NCBI RefSeq assembly: GCF_905147365.1
Contig: NC_056418.1
Coordinates: 836,001-900,000, forward strand
Source of the DNA: Aricia agestis
Lineage: Eukaryota > Arthropoda > Insecta > Lepidoptera > Lycaenidae
Length of the DNA: 64,000 nucleotides
Reading direction: 5' to 3'
How positions within the stretch are numbered: position 1 is the stretch's first letter; each line of letters opens with the position of its first letter. Positions 25,401-40,400 of the stretch are shown here, piece after piece. A program made the translations under genes and the position numbers. Below the pieces are notes generated by a model. The model worked only from the letters and a program-made list of their open reading frames with translations. It searched no databases and was not told the origin of the DNA.

Positions 25401-28400
25401 ATAATGACTCACAAGTCATGATATAACTACATATATTTATATTAATATTATGATGACGACCTGCAATATAACTGAAATGTCATAGTTGAAGGTAACGGGT
25501 CATTCTGGTACCGAGTAAGGTTGTATTACAATAATATTATACAGAAATTATATAAATAAGCAGTTTTTCATTCTATCATATTCTACCGTATTGTAGTAAT
25601 CCATACTAATATTATAAATGCGAAAGTGTGTCTGTATGTCTGTCTGTCTGTCTGTCTGTTACCTCTTCACGCCCAAACCGCTCAACCGATTTTGCTGAAA
25701 TTTGGCATGGAGATACCTTGAGTCCCGGGAAAGTATATAGGATACTTTTTGTCTCGAAAAAATGTACGGTTCCCGCGCGGTAAACGAGTTTTGACGCAAA
25801 GCAGTTGCGGGCGTCATCTAGTATAGTATATATTGTCATTATTAAATTATGTCCTGGATATTGCTTGCCAGGTATCGTTGCATAGAAATTGGTTGATGCC
25901 TCGGGAACGGTACATTTTTACCAGATGATAGTTAATACTACGCCTAGTCCTTTCCCATCTCTCAATGTATCTCCGTACCAAATTTGGTCTAAATCGGTTC
26001 AGCAGTTTAAGCAAAAACAGGTAACAGACAAACACACTTTCGCGTTTATAATATTAGTATGGATATCGTAAGTCTTAACTTGTTTCCATCAATTTTGTTG
26101 CGTCTCGCAAATCATACATTTTCCGAGGTAAAACCTATCCATGTCTTTTCCGACTTAAAGCATAATAGTAATATTGATAATAATATAAACCAAGAAAGAA
26201 ATTAGATTTCGCAATTTGGCAACTTCATAGAAGAAAGCTCCTATAACTCGACTACCCATATAGATTATAGTGTACCCACTACCCACGGACCACTACGAGT
26301 CTATTGCCACCCTATTCATTCAAATTGGATCACTATTTATGTATTACGGTGGAACAAACATGCATACATACTTTGATTTTTGCGTAGGCGATAGTAATAA
26401 TATTATATACTATAAACTATAAAGGATATTTGGGCTGTGGGGTAAATTCAAACACAAAAGTATCGTTCATTTATTTTAGAACTCCACATCCTTCTTCTCT
26501 TTAATTCCTCTCAAAAACCCGTCTTTTACATGGTAGACTCTTGGTAGACTATACGTAGCTTCCGCGGTGTCAATTATCCTCTGCGCCGTCTGAAAAAAAG
26601 TAAAATTCATATTTAGAACGTTATTTTTTTGTCTGGCTAAAAACTTATGGCACACGAGTGGATTACACAAAACCAATTAAATGTGATGTACAAAATAAAC
26701 GTGTATAATTTTAATTCTTATTCTTAAATGTTTAAGGGTATTATTCCATATTTTGCAACAATAAATATGACTAGCTTATTATGTAATCTACGACAAATCA
26801 TAATATCAATAACTCCAAAGACGTAATTATAATTAATTTAAAATAGTGTAAAAGCCATGTTTTTTTGAATATTCATTCATCGACAAAACATTAGCATACA
26901 ATTTGAATAACAGAGTGACAGTCAATAACCTCTTATGTATTTTCTATCGGCGGACTCGACCCGAGACCCGAGAGACGGGAGAAATCGGCTTTCTCCGCAG
27001 CATCAGAGATTATCGGCCTTATGTAACGCTCCCTTATCGCCTTTCTAGACTCAATATTTTGTTTAAAGTTCAACATAGCGCTGAAAGTTTGAATACGCCA
27101 ATAATGCCCGGTTATTGAGGGTTCTTGACAAGAGTATTTCGCTTCAATAGAGTTATCGATTAGTTAACTGTTTGACGTTAACCAATGAAAAGCGCTAAAT
27201 GATATATTAACAATGCAGAAAGTTAAGAAAGACAAATATCCATACTAATATTATAAGTGTGTCTGTCTGTCAGTTTCCCCTTCACGCCCAAGCCGCTGAA
27301 CCGATTTTGCTGAAATTTGATATGGCAATACTTTGAGACAAAGGATGCTTTTTATCTCGGAAAAATAAGCGGTTTCTGCGCTATGAATATGAAACGGTGT
27401 TGCGGGAATCATCTTGTGATTCATACGTTGCCAGCTTGCCATTTTTTTAAAGTTAAAATATCTACCATACAGGGTAGAATTAGATTTCCTTATCCAGGAT
27501 AATAACATAGCCAAGATGAGCAAAGATGATTTAACATTGACTGTGTAAACATTTATACCTATTTTCGCAAAACACTTAGAGAAAATATGTTAGACTTAAA
27601 TAACCAATAAATAATCATTACAAGCCTACAAAGCATGCAATGCCTTTAAGCATTAATAAAAATAAAATAATAAAACGCAGAAACTTCCGTTGTAGCTGTC
27701 GCAATTTGTCCTATAATGAGTTTTGTGAAAAATAAACGATTCGCAATAAAGTCTTGTTTTAACCGTGATGTAATCGTGTGAATCACGCGTAGGGCGTGGG
27801 CTGATACATACATACATAATTACATAGTACTGCTTGTATATTACCTACAAAGATGGGGCTTTAGGGACGGAAAGATGGAAAGCCTTAAAAATTCTTGAAA
27901 TTCATTATCTGCCTTTAGATCCTTTTATTTGGAAAATACGTAATTGCAGGTCGCATTTATGAATCTATACTAATATTACAAATGCAAAATGGTGTTTGTT
28001 TGTCCGTCTACTTGTTACATCTTCACACCTAAGTTGTAAATCGTTTTCTATAAGGATTCTCGAAAAATGTACGATTCCCGCGCGACAGTAAAATACGCAT
28101 GTTCATTTTAATACTAGTTGATGCTCGCAACTCTGTTGAGCAGAAATTCGTATATCACGCGGGAACGGTACCTTTTTTCGGGCGTATTCTATGTCTTTTA
28201 CCGGGACTCAAAGTATGGGGATACTTCAAGGCTCGAGTGGTGAAGAGGTAACAAATGGACAGACAGACAATCACTAATCAGACAGAGAGACGGACACACG
28301 TCGCATATTTATAATATTAGCATTTGTAGTACGTCTCTAGCAACCCTAGTCACGGGCTTGCGCAAGTGAACGGGTACTATACTAGTGCTAGTACTGTACC

Positions 28401-31400
28401 AGTCACATAGAGGTACATTACACGGCCATTAAGCACAGATCATGTTGTTATTGATCTACTTGACTGTGACGCACCGTTTTGGGTAATTAGATCATTGCAT
28501 GTCTCTGTCAGTCCGTATAAAGTTAGCAGAAACAAAAATATCGAACAAGCTATCAGACTATAAATATTTATTGCTATAGGTTATTAATTTTTTTCCTTGC
28601 TTTTTTTTACTAACAGCTTTGTCTAATTAAACTAAAGGTAGCTAAGCCTTGGCCTTGGTCTCTATAGAGGTATCTAGGTTTATCTAAAATAGTAACCATA
28701 TCTGGACCAAAATCTATTGAAATACAAGTCGGTATTTACTAGAGAATTTAGCTGTATTATTTATCTTTTACCATTTACTACAGGTGTTATCCGCTACGGA
28801 TACCTAACACCTGTCGTAAATTAGTAGCGAATAACGTACGTCTCTAGTGTATTCGTATACAGATGTAAATTATCATAAATTCAGGTACAAACTATTGAAA
28901 CAATGATGTAAAGTATAATAAAATGCAATTTTATTAACACAAATGCAATACAATATTATTATTTAAAATGGCAGGCATCCGCTATAGCACATAAAACGGT
29001 TTTCCAAAATTCGATCTTATAATATTAGCAATAAGGTTTCTAAGAGGTATACCGGATATTTCAGCGACCGTACCTATTTTATGACGTATTTTGTATGGAA
29101 CGCGGATGTATGTACAGTTTAATAAATAATGTTCTAACACGTAATAATAATAGTAATACTATGTAGAGACCCGGAACTACATTAATTGTTAAAACCTAGT
29201 TTACTAATTCAATTTTAAAATGGCCAATAAAAAATAATCACACTAATTCATACTAAGATTTACATATAAAAATTTTTTTCAAGCACTCTCATACTTGGAA
29301 AACGTAATTTATCATACATTTAATATTTATGTTTGAACAAAACTACACAGATATCTAAGTATAATTTTAGATTAGAATAAAACATTAATGGAGGAACACG
29401 TAATGCATTTTTCTTTGTGCTAAGCAAGCTTAACTTTAAAGAACCTGCGGACTTCACCAGCAAGGCTGTGCTAAATAAATTAACATTTTCGTACTCTTCT
29501 GATGATATTAGCAATGTTTGTTGCATTCCATTCAAAGCCCGCATTAACTTTACTCCATATTATGTGGACATATGACTTAACTAATAAATTACCAAGAAGC
29601 ACAGTCTTAAGAGTCTATATAACTCACTGGTTATTACAACATTAACATCATGAGGCATCCATCATCAGCACGGTGATTTACGGCCCATAGACAATATTTA
29701 CCGCGCATAGACAATGGATGATACTTGACACAGACAATAGAAGAATTCGCGATTGTTTAAACAACAAAGGATATGGGAGGCTCACTAGACATTGTAAATA
29801 AATGCTTAATAAAATGACTCTTCTTTGTAGAGGTTCTTAATGTGATTAATAGGTCTTTTGGATTTTATGCCTATTGATAGTACCTTTCTGACATAAGTCT
29901 TCTAAGTATTTAAGTAACATAATATTTAAACAGTAAATAACATAGAATAAGACAGTAAAGTTGAATAAAATGTAGGCCAAAGCACAACATAGTAGCAACA
30001 CCAGTTTAGTATCAGTAGGGCAAATCAAAACCAATAAGTAACCAGCAATTAGAGAAAGTATGTGTTCCGGACTCCAGAGTTGCGACACCTTACACCGCCC
30101 ACAGATTATGCAAACGTTCAAGATCAAACATCACGTAATGCCATAGATAAATACAATAGACAAATATTGCTACAAATACTTCTTCTACTATAAATAGGTA
30201 TACGAGTAATCAATGATACCCGCAACTCCGTTTCACCTAAATTCATTTACGTGCTAGAAACATACATTTTTCAGCAAGAAAAATATCCAACGTCCTTTTC
30301 CGTCTCTTAAATTATTTCCATACAAAATTTCTCTATATAATACGGATAAATCTTAATCGGTTTATCCATATTCCATACAGACAGATAGTCAATTGGATAG
30401 TCAATCGAACGGGCAACGATCTCGAAAAATATGGCAAAAGCTGCACATCAAATCTTTACTAATATAATAATATTAGTAAGAATTTTATGTGCAGTTTTGT
30501 GACTCATACCATAAAATTATCATTACAGAAAACTAATGTGTAGGGAACATAATATTTTGTTCAATCCGACGTGAATCGTGATCTGAACACGCATAGCCAA
30601 CAATGCCTTGTCTCCCTTTATAAGGAAGATGAGCTTATTCTACCGCGCTAACCTGTAGCACAGACCAGTTATACTTTTCTCTATGCCTGTAGTAAATATT
30701 TTTGGCAGTAAGAGCAGTAATAAAATCAAATTGTCATATTTTTCGAGATCGTTGCCCGTTTCAGCAACCAGGTTTTCTGCAGGTTTCGTGGCTTATATTG
30801 CAATTCTTTGTTACCCGCTTCGGTTTCGAATCTACGGCCATACATGCCATAGCATTTAGCAATCGAAGTAGACAAACATATTTCCAATTCGGCCGTTTCT
30901 CAAGGCATGGTGAAACCAAACCTGTATACAATACATGGCGTTGTGTAAGCGGAGATTTTGTCTATGGTATTTAGTTCAGTAGCCCTTTACATTTCACAAT
31001 CCCTTATCAGTGTTTGAGCAATATTATAAACAAGTAAAATAAAATGTTGCTTCTCATAATTATTTTAATTTCATTGAAATAAGATTCTTCTTTCATATTT
31101 TTAATTTGTAACTTCTCTGAAACAGCTGAACTGTTTTTGCTAAATTTTTGGTAGGTCTGATAAAGGTTTCGAATACTAAAATAATTTTTTGTCATCTGAA
31201 ACTTTATAATATAGCTTAATCTTCTTCTTCTTAATATGCTTTATCAAATTACATTTTAATTCGTTCAATCCAAAGTATTATTCCGATTTTATTCTTATAC
31301 TTCATAGTTCAGTCTACACTTGAAACAGATTCTTCATTCCATGCTAGTCGTGGTTTAACACAGTAACCTTGGACTACACACTTGTACATGCCATCATTAT

Positions 31401-34400
31401 TTGAGCGGCGTCTATACATGCTAATTAAATTGAATCCGAGCCAAGGCTGACCACGTGTGGTGTCGACACACTGTTTGGTTTCCCACTTTTGCCCAACTCA
31501 CGTTTGCCCTATAAGGCTCGATTTAAATGCGTCAGGACGACAGAGCGGTGTGGCCGCTATACAATAAGATAATAAGTAACTGTATGTAGCAATTTCCTTA
31601 AAAATATATATAAGCAGACGAACCTCCTCCTTTTCGGAAGTCAGTTAAAAAAATCACACAATTGCTAGTGATTTCGGTGTGTAGCGGCCGAACCGCTCGA
31701 TCTCGCGGACTCATATAAATAGAGCTTTATATCCCTTGTTTCTGAAGTTTATCACTAGTATTAAATAGTATATAGCGCTTTTGACAGGCTTAGGTACTCT
31801 ATACATAAACTAATCAATAAAGCCTTAGAAAAGATAAGTGTTGTCTGCGGTTTGTCACCTTTCCATAACTGTTTGTTAACTTTATGTATTAAAATAATTG
31901 GCGTTAAAATATTATATAGACGCTAATATACTCATGTTTTTAAGCAGCTACCATATAACTGCCCAAGTTTAGCGAACATTTGACAGATAGCTTATTACAA
32001 GGTGTAACGAAACTAAGTGATAATACATGTGTCCCTTATATACAGTTCCCTGTTAAAGTAGCAGCACTGAAAGAAATTTTTTTTTTTTGTGGTTTGTATA
32101 TGGGCAAGTGCCCGCGCGTCATGAATGTTTCCATACAAAAGTGAAAAAAAGTTACTCTTGCGCTGCTACTTTCACAGCGGACGCTACTCTAGGGGACCCA
32201 TATACACCCTAAAATATTATCACTTAAGCCGGGTCCAGACAAGTGTAACATGTAATGTAAGATTACGTATAATTTAGCGTCAACAGTGTGGACAAAGCGA
32301 ATTGTCCAAACGGGCCTTTGTGCTCGCGCGAAAACCGACAGCCGATTGATAAACCCCGAGCGTTACATGTAATGCTCGTACTGCCGTCCACACGTAGAAT
32401 TCGTGTTATATTACACGGTGAATTACAGTACAAGTTACACTCGTCTGTACCCGGCTTTAGTTTTGTTACACCTTATAGTATATTGGTATTTTAATGACGT
32501 TCTTCGGACCACAATCTAGTTCGTCGTTAGTGGATCACTGCGATGTCTCCGGCGATTAGCCACGACCTTGGGATCGCTCACTTTTGACGAAACCCGTTTT
32601 AGGAAAATCACTTAAGAAATTTTAAACATGTTTCTACGTATTATGCAAGATACAGGTTGTAAAAGCTCCAAAGAAAACGAACGTCATCGCAGTTCGCTAG
32701 TTTGTAAATCGTATTTTAGTTTTGATCAAAAGGTTCAAAGAAACAAAACCTAACACACTTTTGAATTTATATAATATGGATGTCAAAGGCTTGGCAACAA
32801 TAGGTAAATATAAAAAAAACTTCTGTCTTTCCTTGGTAAATAATGAAACAAACTTTTCAAACCATTAGTTTACATCTAAGCGATTAGTCATCGACGGTGT
32901 TAAATTGATTAACTCTCAATTTAACACGCTGGCCGGTAATAAAATTTAAAAATCATTCCATCTGACATTGACAGATCACTTTACGCAAGATGGCGGTTAA
33001 AAAAGAGGAAAAATAGTTGACGTAGTTGCAAAATGACCATTTCACATGTACACAAGTTCATCGAAGAGTCTCGATCACCTTGAGACCGCATTCCTACGAA
33101 ACCTTATTATTCTACTATTGATTTGACGGGTGACGATACATTACCACTGTGTAAAATGAATAGTAAGAAAAAATTAAAGAAATACATTAAAATCAGAAAG
33201 TGCATCAAACAATACTGTAAACTGTCACTGAAAAATAAAAAATGTATAAATAACTTATCAAAACTTGCTAAAGAAAACCAAAAATTGAATAATAATTTGC
33301 TAAATTGTAAAATTGACTTAGAGCAAATTAAATGTAGCTATGAGGCCGATGTATGCAACCTTCAGGCCGAAATTTCAATACTCCTCGACTCCTTGGATAA
33401 TTTGAAAAAGAAATATGAATTGTCACAGCAAGAAATGCAGGGGCATATATCAGCTATGAATGATCTGCTGGAAGTGACTCATTACAATGAGGAGCGGGTT
33501 TACTCTCTATTGAGGGTCAACGGCTTCTCAAATAAAACAGATCGCTCTGTCTTAAATAAAGTAGCAGATATATGTTCCAGTCAGAAGGTGCATACTGAAT
33601 GCCCAACACACATTACTTTGTTCAGTGACGAGTTAGGTAAAGATTTGGGTGTATATTTGAATAGAATGTGTATCGGACAATCTATCTCTAATTTTTGTAT
33701 GCCCGGAGCTACATACAGTGAAATTTTAAAAAGGGCCTTAACTATGAATTATTGTCCGAATACTACATTAATAATTTTAGTTGGGAGGAAAGGAAAGGTA
33801 AATAGGAAACAGATGACTGAATTTTTGGACCAGTTATTTAGTATTGAAAATCTTAAAAAAGTTATCTTGTTTACTTTTCCTTATATACAAATGTTGCCAA
33901 AGAGTGATAATAAAGAAAATTTTGCTAGATATCAGCTGAACAGCCTTATGTATACTGCTGTAAATAATAATTGTATAATTTTGAATGACTCACATAAGGA
34001 ATGTCAGGTTATAGATATCAATAATTTAGATTTTAAGGTATCCACAATGAAAAGAGATAAGTTCTTCTTATCTAATTTTTATAAACGACGTATAGCCAAG
34101 TTGCTATTTAACTTTTTATATATAAACCCAGCCAAGTTTTTGGCTTCCCCGACTACTGCTTTTATTGAGCAGAATATTAGTCATAGTGTTAACGATTTGG
34201 AATATGTTCCAAATATTTATTTAAATTAGATAATAAGACAATGGAGGACATCTCTTGCACAAATGAATTAAGTTCAAGTCTAAATGTTGAAAATCCTACC
34301 AATAACTTGATAGACTCAATTAAACTGAGGAAAAATAAATGTAATTTGATTAATCTGGTGCATCAGAATTTACAAGGTATGGTAGGTAAAGAACTTGAAA

Positions 34401-37400
34401 TTGAGTTATTTTTAAAGGAATTTAACATTGATATTATGTGTATATCTGAACATTGGTTCAGATCACATGAACTCATTTTCAATTTCAATGATCACCAGAT
34501 AGCAAGTTCGTTCAGTAGAGAAAATGCCATTAGAGGAGGCTCTCTAATTTTAATCAGAAACAATTTGAAGTTTAAGGAACGTAAGGATATCGTGAGTCTC
34601 TCTACTGAACGAATAATAGAGGTGGCCTGCATAGAGCTGAGCCATCTAATCATTGTGGGCGTATACAGGCCTCCATCAGGGTTATACGATTCTTTTGAAG
34701 TAACAATGGAACAAATTTTGTCAAAAATATGTGCATCTAATAAAAAGGTTATTATATGTGGTGATTTTAACATTAATTTATTAGATTTAACCTCCACTAC
34801 TGTTAGATTCACATCTTTATTTCAATCGTATAACCTTTACAGTTTGTTTCAGGAACCTACAAGGGTCTGTGAGACTACAGCCACTTGTATTGACAACATA
34901 TTTACTAATCTTATTCCTGATAAAAAAGAAATAATTAATAAGCTAAGTTCTGATCACTGTGGACAAATAGCTTCTTTTAATATGAAATGTGACAGTGACG
35001 CGAAGAAAAATCTTGTGTTTATTCCTGTGACCACAAAACGTATTGAGCAATTTAGAAGTAAATTAAATTCAAATATCCATTTATTGGATAGGTCACATAG
35101 CTCTGATGAAGCTTTTAATAAATTATTTAAGGTGATAAGAACTCAATTTAATTCAATATTTACTTCTAAAACAGTTAGAAACAGTAATAAAAAAACTAAA
35201 TTTATTGAATGGGCAACAAAGGGGATTAAAATTAGTAGAAAAAGATTATATGAACTATATGATGAAAGGTGTAATAACAATAGTGAAGTATTTAAAGCAT
35301 ATGTTAAAAACTACTCAAAAACCTTTAGAAAAGTTTGCAAAGCTGCTAAAGCCCTGTACATAAAAAACAAAATTAAACACTCTCAAAATAAAATAAAAAC
35401 AACATGGCAGGTTATAGCTGGTGAGACTGGAAATGTATCCTGTCGCAGCTCTGATTTTGAACTATACTTTGAAAATAAAAAGATTACTAATGATCAAGAA
35501 GTTGCGACGGTCTTTGAAAAGTTTTTTGCTGACATTCCGGTCTCAACGACTAAAAATTTAAATTCTTCACCTGAAGCTGCCGAAAAGCTACTCAGAGACA
35601 ATGTAAAGGAGTGTGATGTCAATTTTAAGTTTAGAGAAATTAACCCCAGAGATATTATTGATACCTTTAAATTGTTGAATATTAAAAATACTGCAGATCT
35701 CTGGGGCATGTCTACAAAAATTATTAAATCAATAATTGATATCGTAGCTCCTCATCTAGCAATGATTTTTAATAACTGCATAAAAAATGGTGTTTTTCCT
35801 GACTTGATGAAGCATAGCAAGATTGTTCCTTTATTTAAAGCCGGGACTAAATCGGATCCCACTAATTTCAGGCCTATATCGATTCTACCGACCTTTAGTA
35901 AAATATTTGAAAAAATTATTTTAAAACAATTACTAGTGCATTTTAATTCAAATAATTTGCTGCACGATAACCAATACGGATTTACTAAGGGTCGATCCAC
36001 AACGGATGCTGGTATAGGACTTCTTTGTAGTATTTTTGAAGCTTGGGAGGAGTCGCAGGATGCCTTAGGTGTGTTTTGCGATCTCTCCAAAGCCTTCGAT
36101 TGTGTTGAGCATGCTACATTGATCAGGAAACTGCGCCACTACGGCATAAAGGACTCTGCTCTCAGCCTTTTGACTTCTTACCTTAAAAATAGGACTCAAA
36201 GGGTTGAGGTAAATAGTAAAAGGTCCAATGGAACCAAAATAGAATTAGGTGTCCCACAGGGATCTATCTTAGGCCCATTTCTTTTTCTCATCTATATAAA
36301 TGACTTACCTTATCTAGTAAAGGATAATAATAATGAGATAGTGCTTTTTGCTGATGACACTTCACTTATTTTTAAAGTGAAGCGACAACAGTCGAACTAC
36401 GACGAGGTAAACAGTGCTCTCTCAAAAATAGTACATTGGTTTAATGTTAATAACTTACTTTTAAATTCTAGTAAAACTAAATGTATAAAGTTTACTTTGC
36501 CCAATGTTAGGCAAATCCAAACCAATGTGCTATTAAATGATGAGAAGATGAATTTGGTAGATAACACTGTATTCCTAGGTATTACACTTGATAGTAAATT
36601 ACAGTGGGGTCCTCACATTGCTAATCTAGCAGGTAGGCTCAGTTCTGCAGCATATGCAGTCAGAAAAATTAGAGAAATTTCTGACGAAGACACGGCACGA
36701 TTAGTATATTTTAGTTATTTTCATAGTAGGATGTCATATGGAATCCTTTTATGGGGAAACGCTGCCGACATTAATACAATATTTGTGCTGCAGAAGCGAG
36801 CCATACGTTCTATTTATAAAATGTCTGCTTTAGAATCTCTGAGAGATAAATTTAAAGAAATTGGTATTCTAACTGTTGCTTCTCAATACATTTTGGATAA
36901 TGTAATATATGTTAGAAAAAATATAAATAAATTTAAAGTTAAAAGTGACATTCACTGTAGAAATACTAGAAATAAGCACAAGCTGGACATGCCAGTGATC
37001 AGACTTAGTAAAGTCAGTAAATCTTTTAAAGGTCAATGTATACGCCTTTACAATAAAATCCCAGAAAACGTTCAAAATCTTTCCATTAATAAATTTAAAA
37101 AAGTAGTCAAAGAGCGTTTGTGTGCCAAAGCTTATTATAAGGTCAATGATTTCATAGAAGATGGCACATCTTGGGAGTAGGATGGCTTCTTGCAAGGCTA
37201 CTTCTACATTATTATATTATGACTTACAATTATGTATGTTGACATTGTATATAATATTAAGTTACAAAATTGTAAACTTTATTTTAAAAGAATAATTTTT
37301 CTCTCACTTTTTTGGTAAAAAGTGGAACCCGTGCGAGTTTCTTACGCCGGTTCTTCTCGCCGGGGTAGTTCCCGAACCGGTGGTAGGCATCAGGTAGACA

Positions 37401-40400
37401 TTCTGAAAAAATTTGATTCAAATTTACTCAGAAATAAAACATTTTTTATTTATTTATTTATTTATTTTATTAGCGGCTATTCGATGTACGAACACCTGTG
37501 TATAATAATTGGTACAATTTAATTATTGTTTACTTCGGTATTGCGCAGATTAAGCAAAACAAAGAGATTTGTTCATAAACCAAAAAGACAGAAGAAGTCA
37601 ATTTGCTTTAGAGTTTTTTAAGTAAATATCCATACTAATATTATAAATGCGAATACATTGGATACTTTTTATCCCGCAAAATGTACGGTTCCCGCGAAAT
37701 AAACGCGGGCGTCACCTAGATAAATAATAATTAATATAATATACTTTTTGTATTTTCATCATCATAATTTTCCTTAACCAACCTCATTCGAGTTAAAAAC
37801 ACCTATTTCCTTTTGCCGTCTGTCATATTTAAATATAATAAAACTATTAACATACTATTTTTATTCTAATCGCTCCTCTATTAGGAGCAAAATACCAACA
37901 CGATAATTATTGACCAAAAGAGAACAAAATTACATCTTAATAGCGGAAGACTATAAAAACTTATATCTGTATTACCTAAGACCTACAAGTTTTAAATTGC
38001 CTATACGAGGTAAAAAATTAATAGTTAGTATTTTGTAACCTTTGAACACGATTTTATAGATAACAACTTTACTATAAAAATAAAAATAAACTTTTAAGTA
38101 AGTATATTTTTTTCTTAACAAAAACTAAGTTTGGACAACGACAAACCAAATGCGCATCTAAATTATTGCTTTAGAAGCCTAAGGTTGTTATTGAGGTATT
38201 TTCGAACAATAAATTTATCTTGCGCCATAAAAACAAATAAATTAAAGTATTTGTCATCTCATAAAGTTTTTGACATCTTTATGTTAACTATGATGTTTAA
38301 TAATGGAATTTTCGTGGGCCCAATGACAAAATAGAGTAGGCGATGTAGGCGAACCAATAGTCATGTACGATGAACAAAAACTATTTGAGGCCTGACAGGG
38401 TGATACGATACGGTAGGTACACTTTTTTGGAGGTAAAAACCTGAGTAAAAAACTGGACTGTGGAGGTGTCTTTGTTGTTTCAAGTACATTATTATAATTA
38501 TGTAGAGGAAGAAGGATTATATCAAAGGCTAATATTAAATGTAGCACAAAGGAAAATACTTTATAAAGAAACAAATATTACTATCGAAAAAACTACAATA
38601 TTCGTCTCTATAATTTGAGTAATAAAATAAACGCATCCTTATTCTTTACAATTAAAGTTAGGCCTATGTTACTCGCACCATTACACATAACATACATATA
38701 ACATCGCAAACATGGAATCAATATGGATCTTTACGTAGTCGGGAATTTAAAATATAATATATTAGACTACTATATTACAATGTTAAGTATTTGGCTACCG
38801 AAGTGGGCGTAACTATTTAATAATTTGTAAATCTTAATTATAAATCTGAAGTGACAAATTTCGTCACCAATGTTTGCAGTACAGTTAGAAACAACATTAT
38901 TTTCTGGTCCTTTGGCACATATCAGTTAAAAATTACTTATATAACAGAGAAAGTAATTAATAAAGTCATTAATGGAAATAAAATATTATACAACAAGCAG
39001 CTAGAGTTTCGACCAGTCAAAAACATAAATTATATCAGAATAAAAATTATGTAAATAATATATCTAATGTTTTATTTACTTTAAATTTATTATATTACGA
39101 GCTTTTACCCGCGACTTCGCTCGCGTTAAGAAGTATTATTATATACAAACTTTCATCCCCTATTTGAACCCCTTGGGGTTGGAATTTATCAAAATCCTTT
39201 CTTAGCGGATGCCTATTTCATAACATCTACCTGCATGCCAAATTTCAGCCCGATCCGTCCAGTGGTTTGGGATGTGCGTTGATAGATCACTATGTCAATC
39301 AGTCAGTCACCTTTAAGTTTTATATATATAGAAGAAGAAGATAGGAGAAGAAGATAGAAGATAGATAGATGTATTATGTTTTAACTATATAAAAAACTTA
39401 AAAATAACAAAGTTATTATCTAAAATTATACTACAACTACCACAAGTATGAACTATGAACAGTAATTTCTATACTAACTGTACTTGAAACACGTTTCGTA
39501 CCGAGACTATAATATTATAACCGCAGGCTAACCACAACCTCCTAGGCTGCGAAGCCTAGAATCACTGTATAGTACATTAAATAGGACACTGACGTTAGAT
39601 TAAATAAAAGAACACAAAGATGAATACATTTATTTCTATGTATTTAGTGTCTAAGATACATTTTGAGATGTTGGACAATGCTTTCAATGTCTTAAAAAGA
39701 CTTAAAAGATAGATAAAACAAGACAATTGTTTGAGCAAAACTTCGTTTTATTTTAATTATAAGTTTTGGTACTAGTCATTAGATTAAGTAAGACAATTAC
39801 AGATAGTAATTTTTCGTTTTATTTACACGTTATTTTATTACAAGCTCTACATAGAGTTAATTCAATTTATTTATTAATTTTATATCATAAACCATGTACG
39901 AATTATATGTTAATGTATTGTAATATTATCTAGATTACCGTTTAATGTAAGAAATAGAGCGCGGAATATCATTAAAGTAACATTTGAAGCGGAAAATAAT
40001 GGAAAATTTTCTGCGTTTATCGTATATTTTCCGCTTGAAATTTTCACAAATAAAATTCTATGACGTGTATAATATTTTACAAATAACTTTTCGTCTATTT
40101 ATAACTTGTTACATTCTTTATATTAATATTTTATAGTTACTAAACTACGTAACTAAAAAAAGCAAAAAATAACTGACCTTTTTGCCTTCAGGTTACACGA
40201 GATCGTCGTCCGTTCCTCCGGCGCACCAAGCCAACCCGGGCACCGGAGACCAGCACAGAACCCATCGAGACCACCACGAGGAACCTCACGCGCGGACCCA
40301 ACAGGTTCAGGAACCGGGTACAGAGCACAACCGCGCGCACCGACCGACCGACGAGAACTTACCTGAGACGGCGAACGGGCTCGAGCGGTGAGTACCACAT

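Larger units (their letters stand above)
33000..37470 (+). mobile_element. Intact two-ORF LINE (CR1/Jockey group), inside the Cht6 intron
   Basis: Two long open frames (33156-34229 and 34241-37180) are followed by a 3' UTR with a short conserved hairpin (GCCGGTTC ... GAACCGGT, 37340-37382), an AATAAA and an (ATTT)n tail at about 37440-37468. It has no LTRs. The 5' boundary is uncertain because I could not find a target duplication. The same 3' tail reappears at 50820-50910. Both frames are uninterrupted, so this is a young copy. Confidence 0.85.

Noticed and set aside
29846..30127. Hydrophobic 93-residue minus-strand frame resembling a membrane protein
   Set aside because: No splice acceptor or donor in phase, no neighbouring exons, AT-rich DNA readily gives Leu/Ile/Tyr-rich frames. 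Kept only as a remark.
30640..30720. Minus-strand stretch [18 protein letters not shown] ending at a GT
   Set aside because: In-frame stop just upstream and no acceptor; cannot be joined to the 26476-26589 exon with any support.
38284..38574. 96-residue minus-strand frame
   Set aside because: No splice or homology hints; composition like random AT-rich intron sequence.
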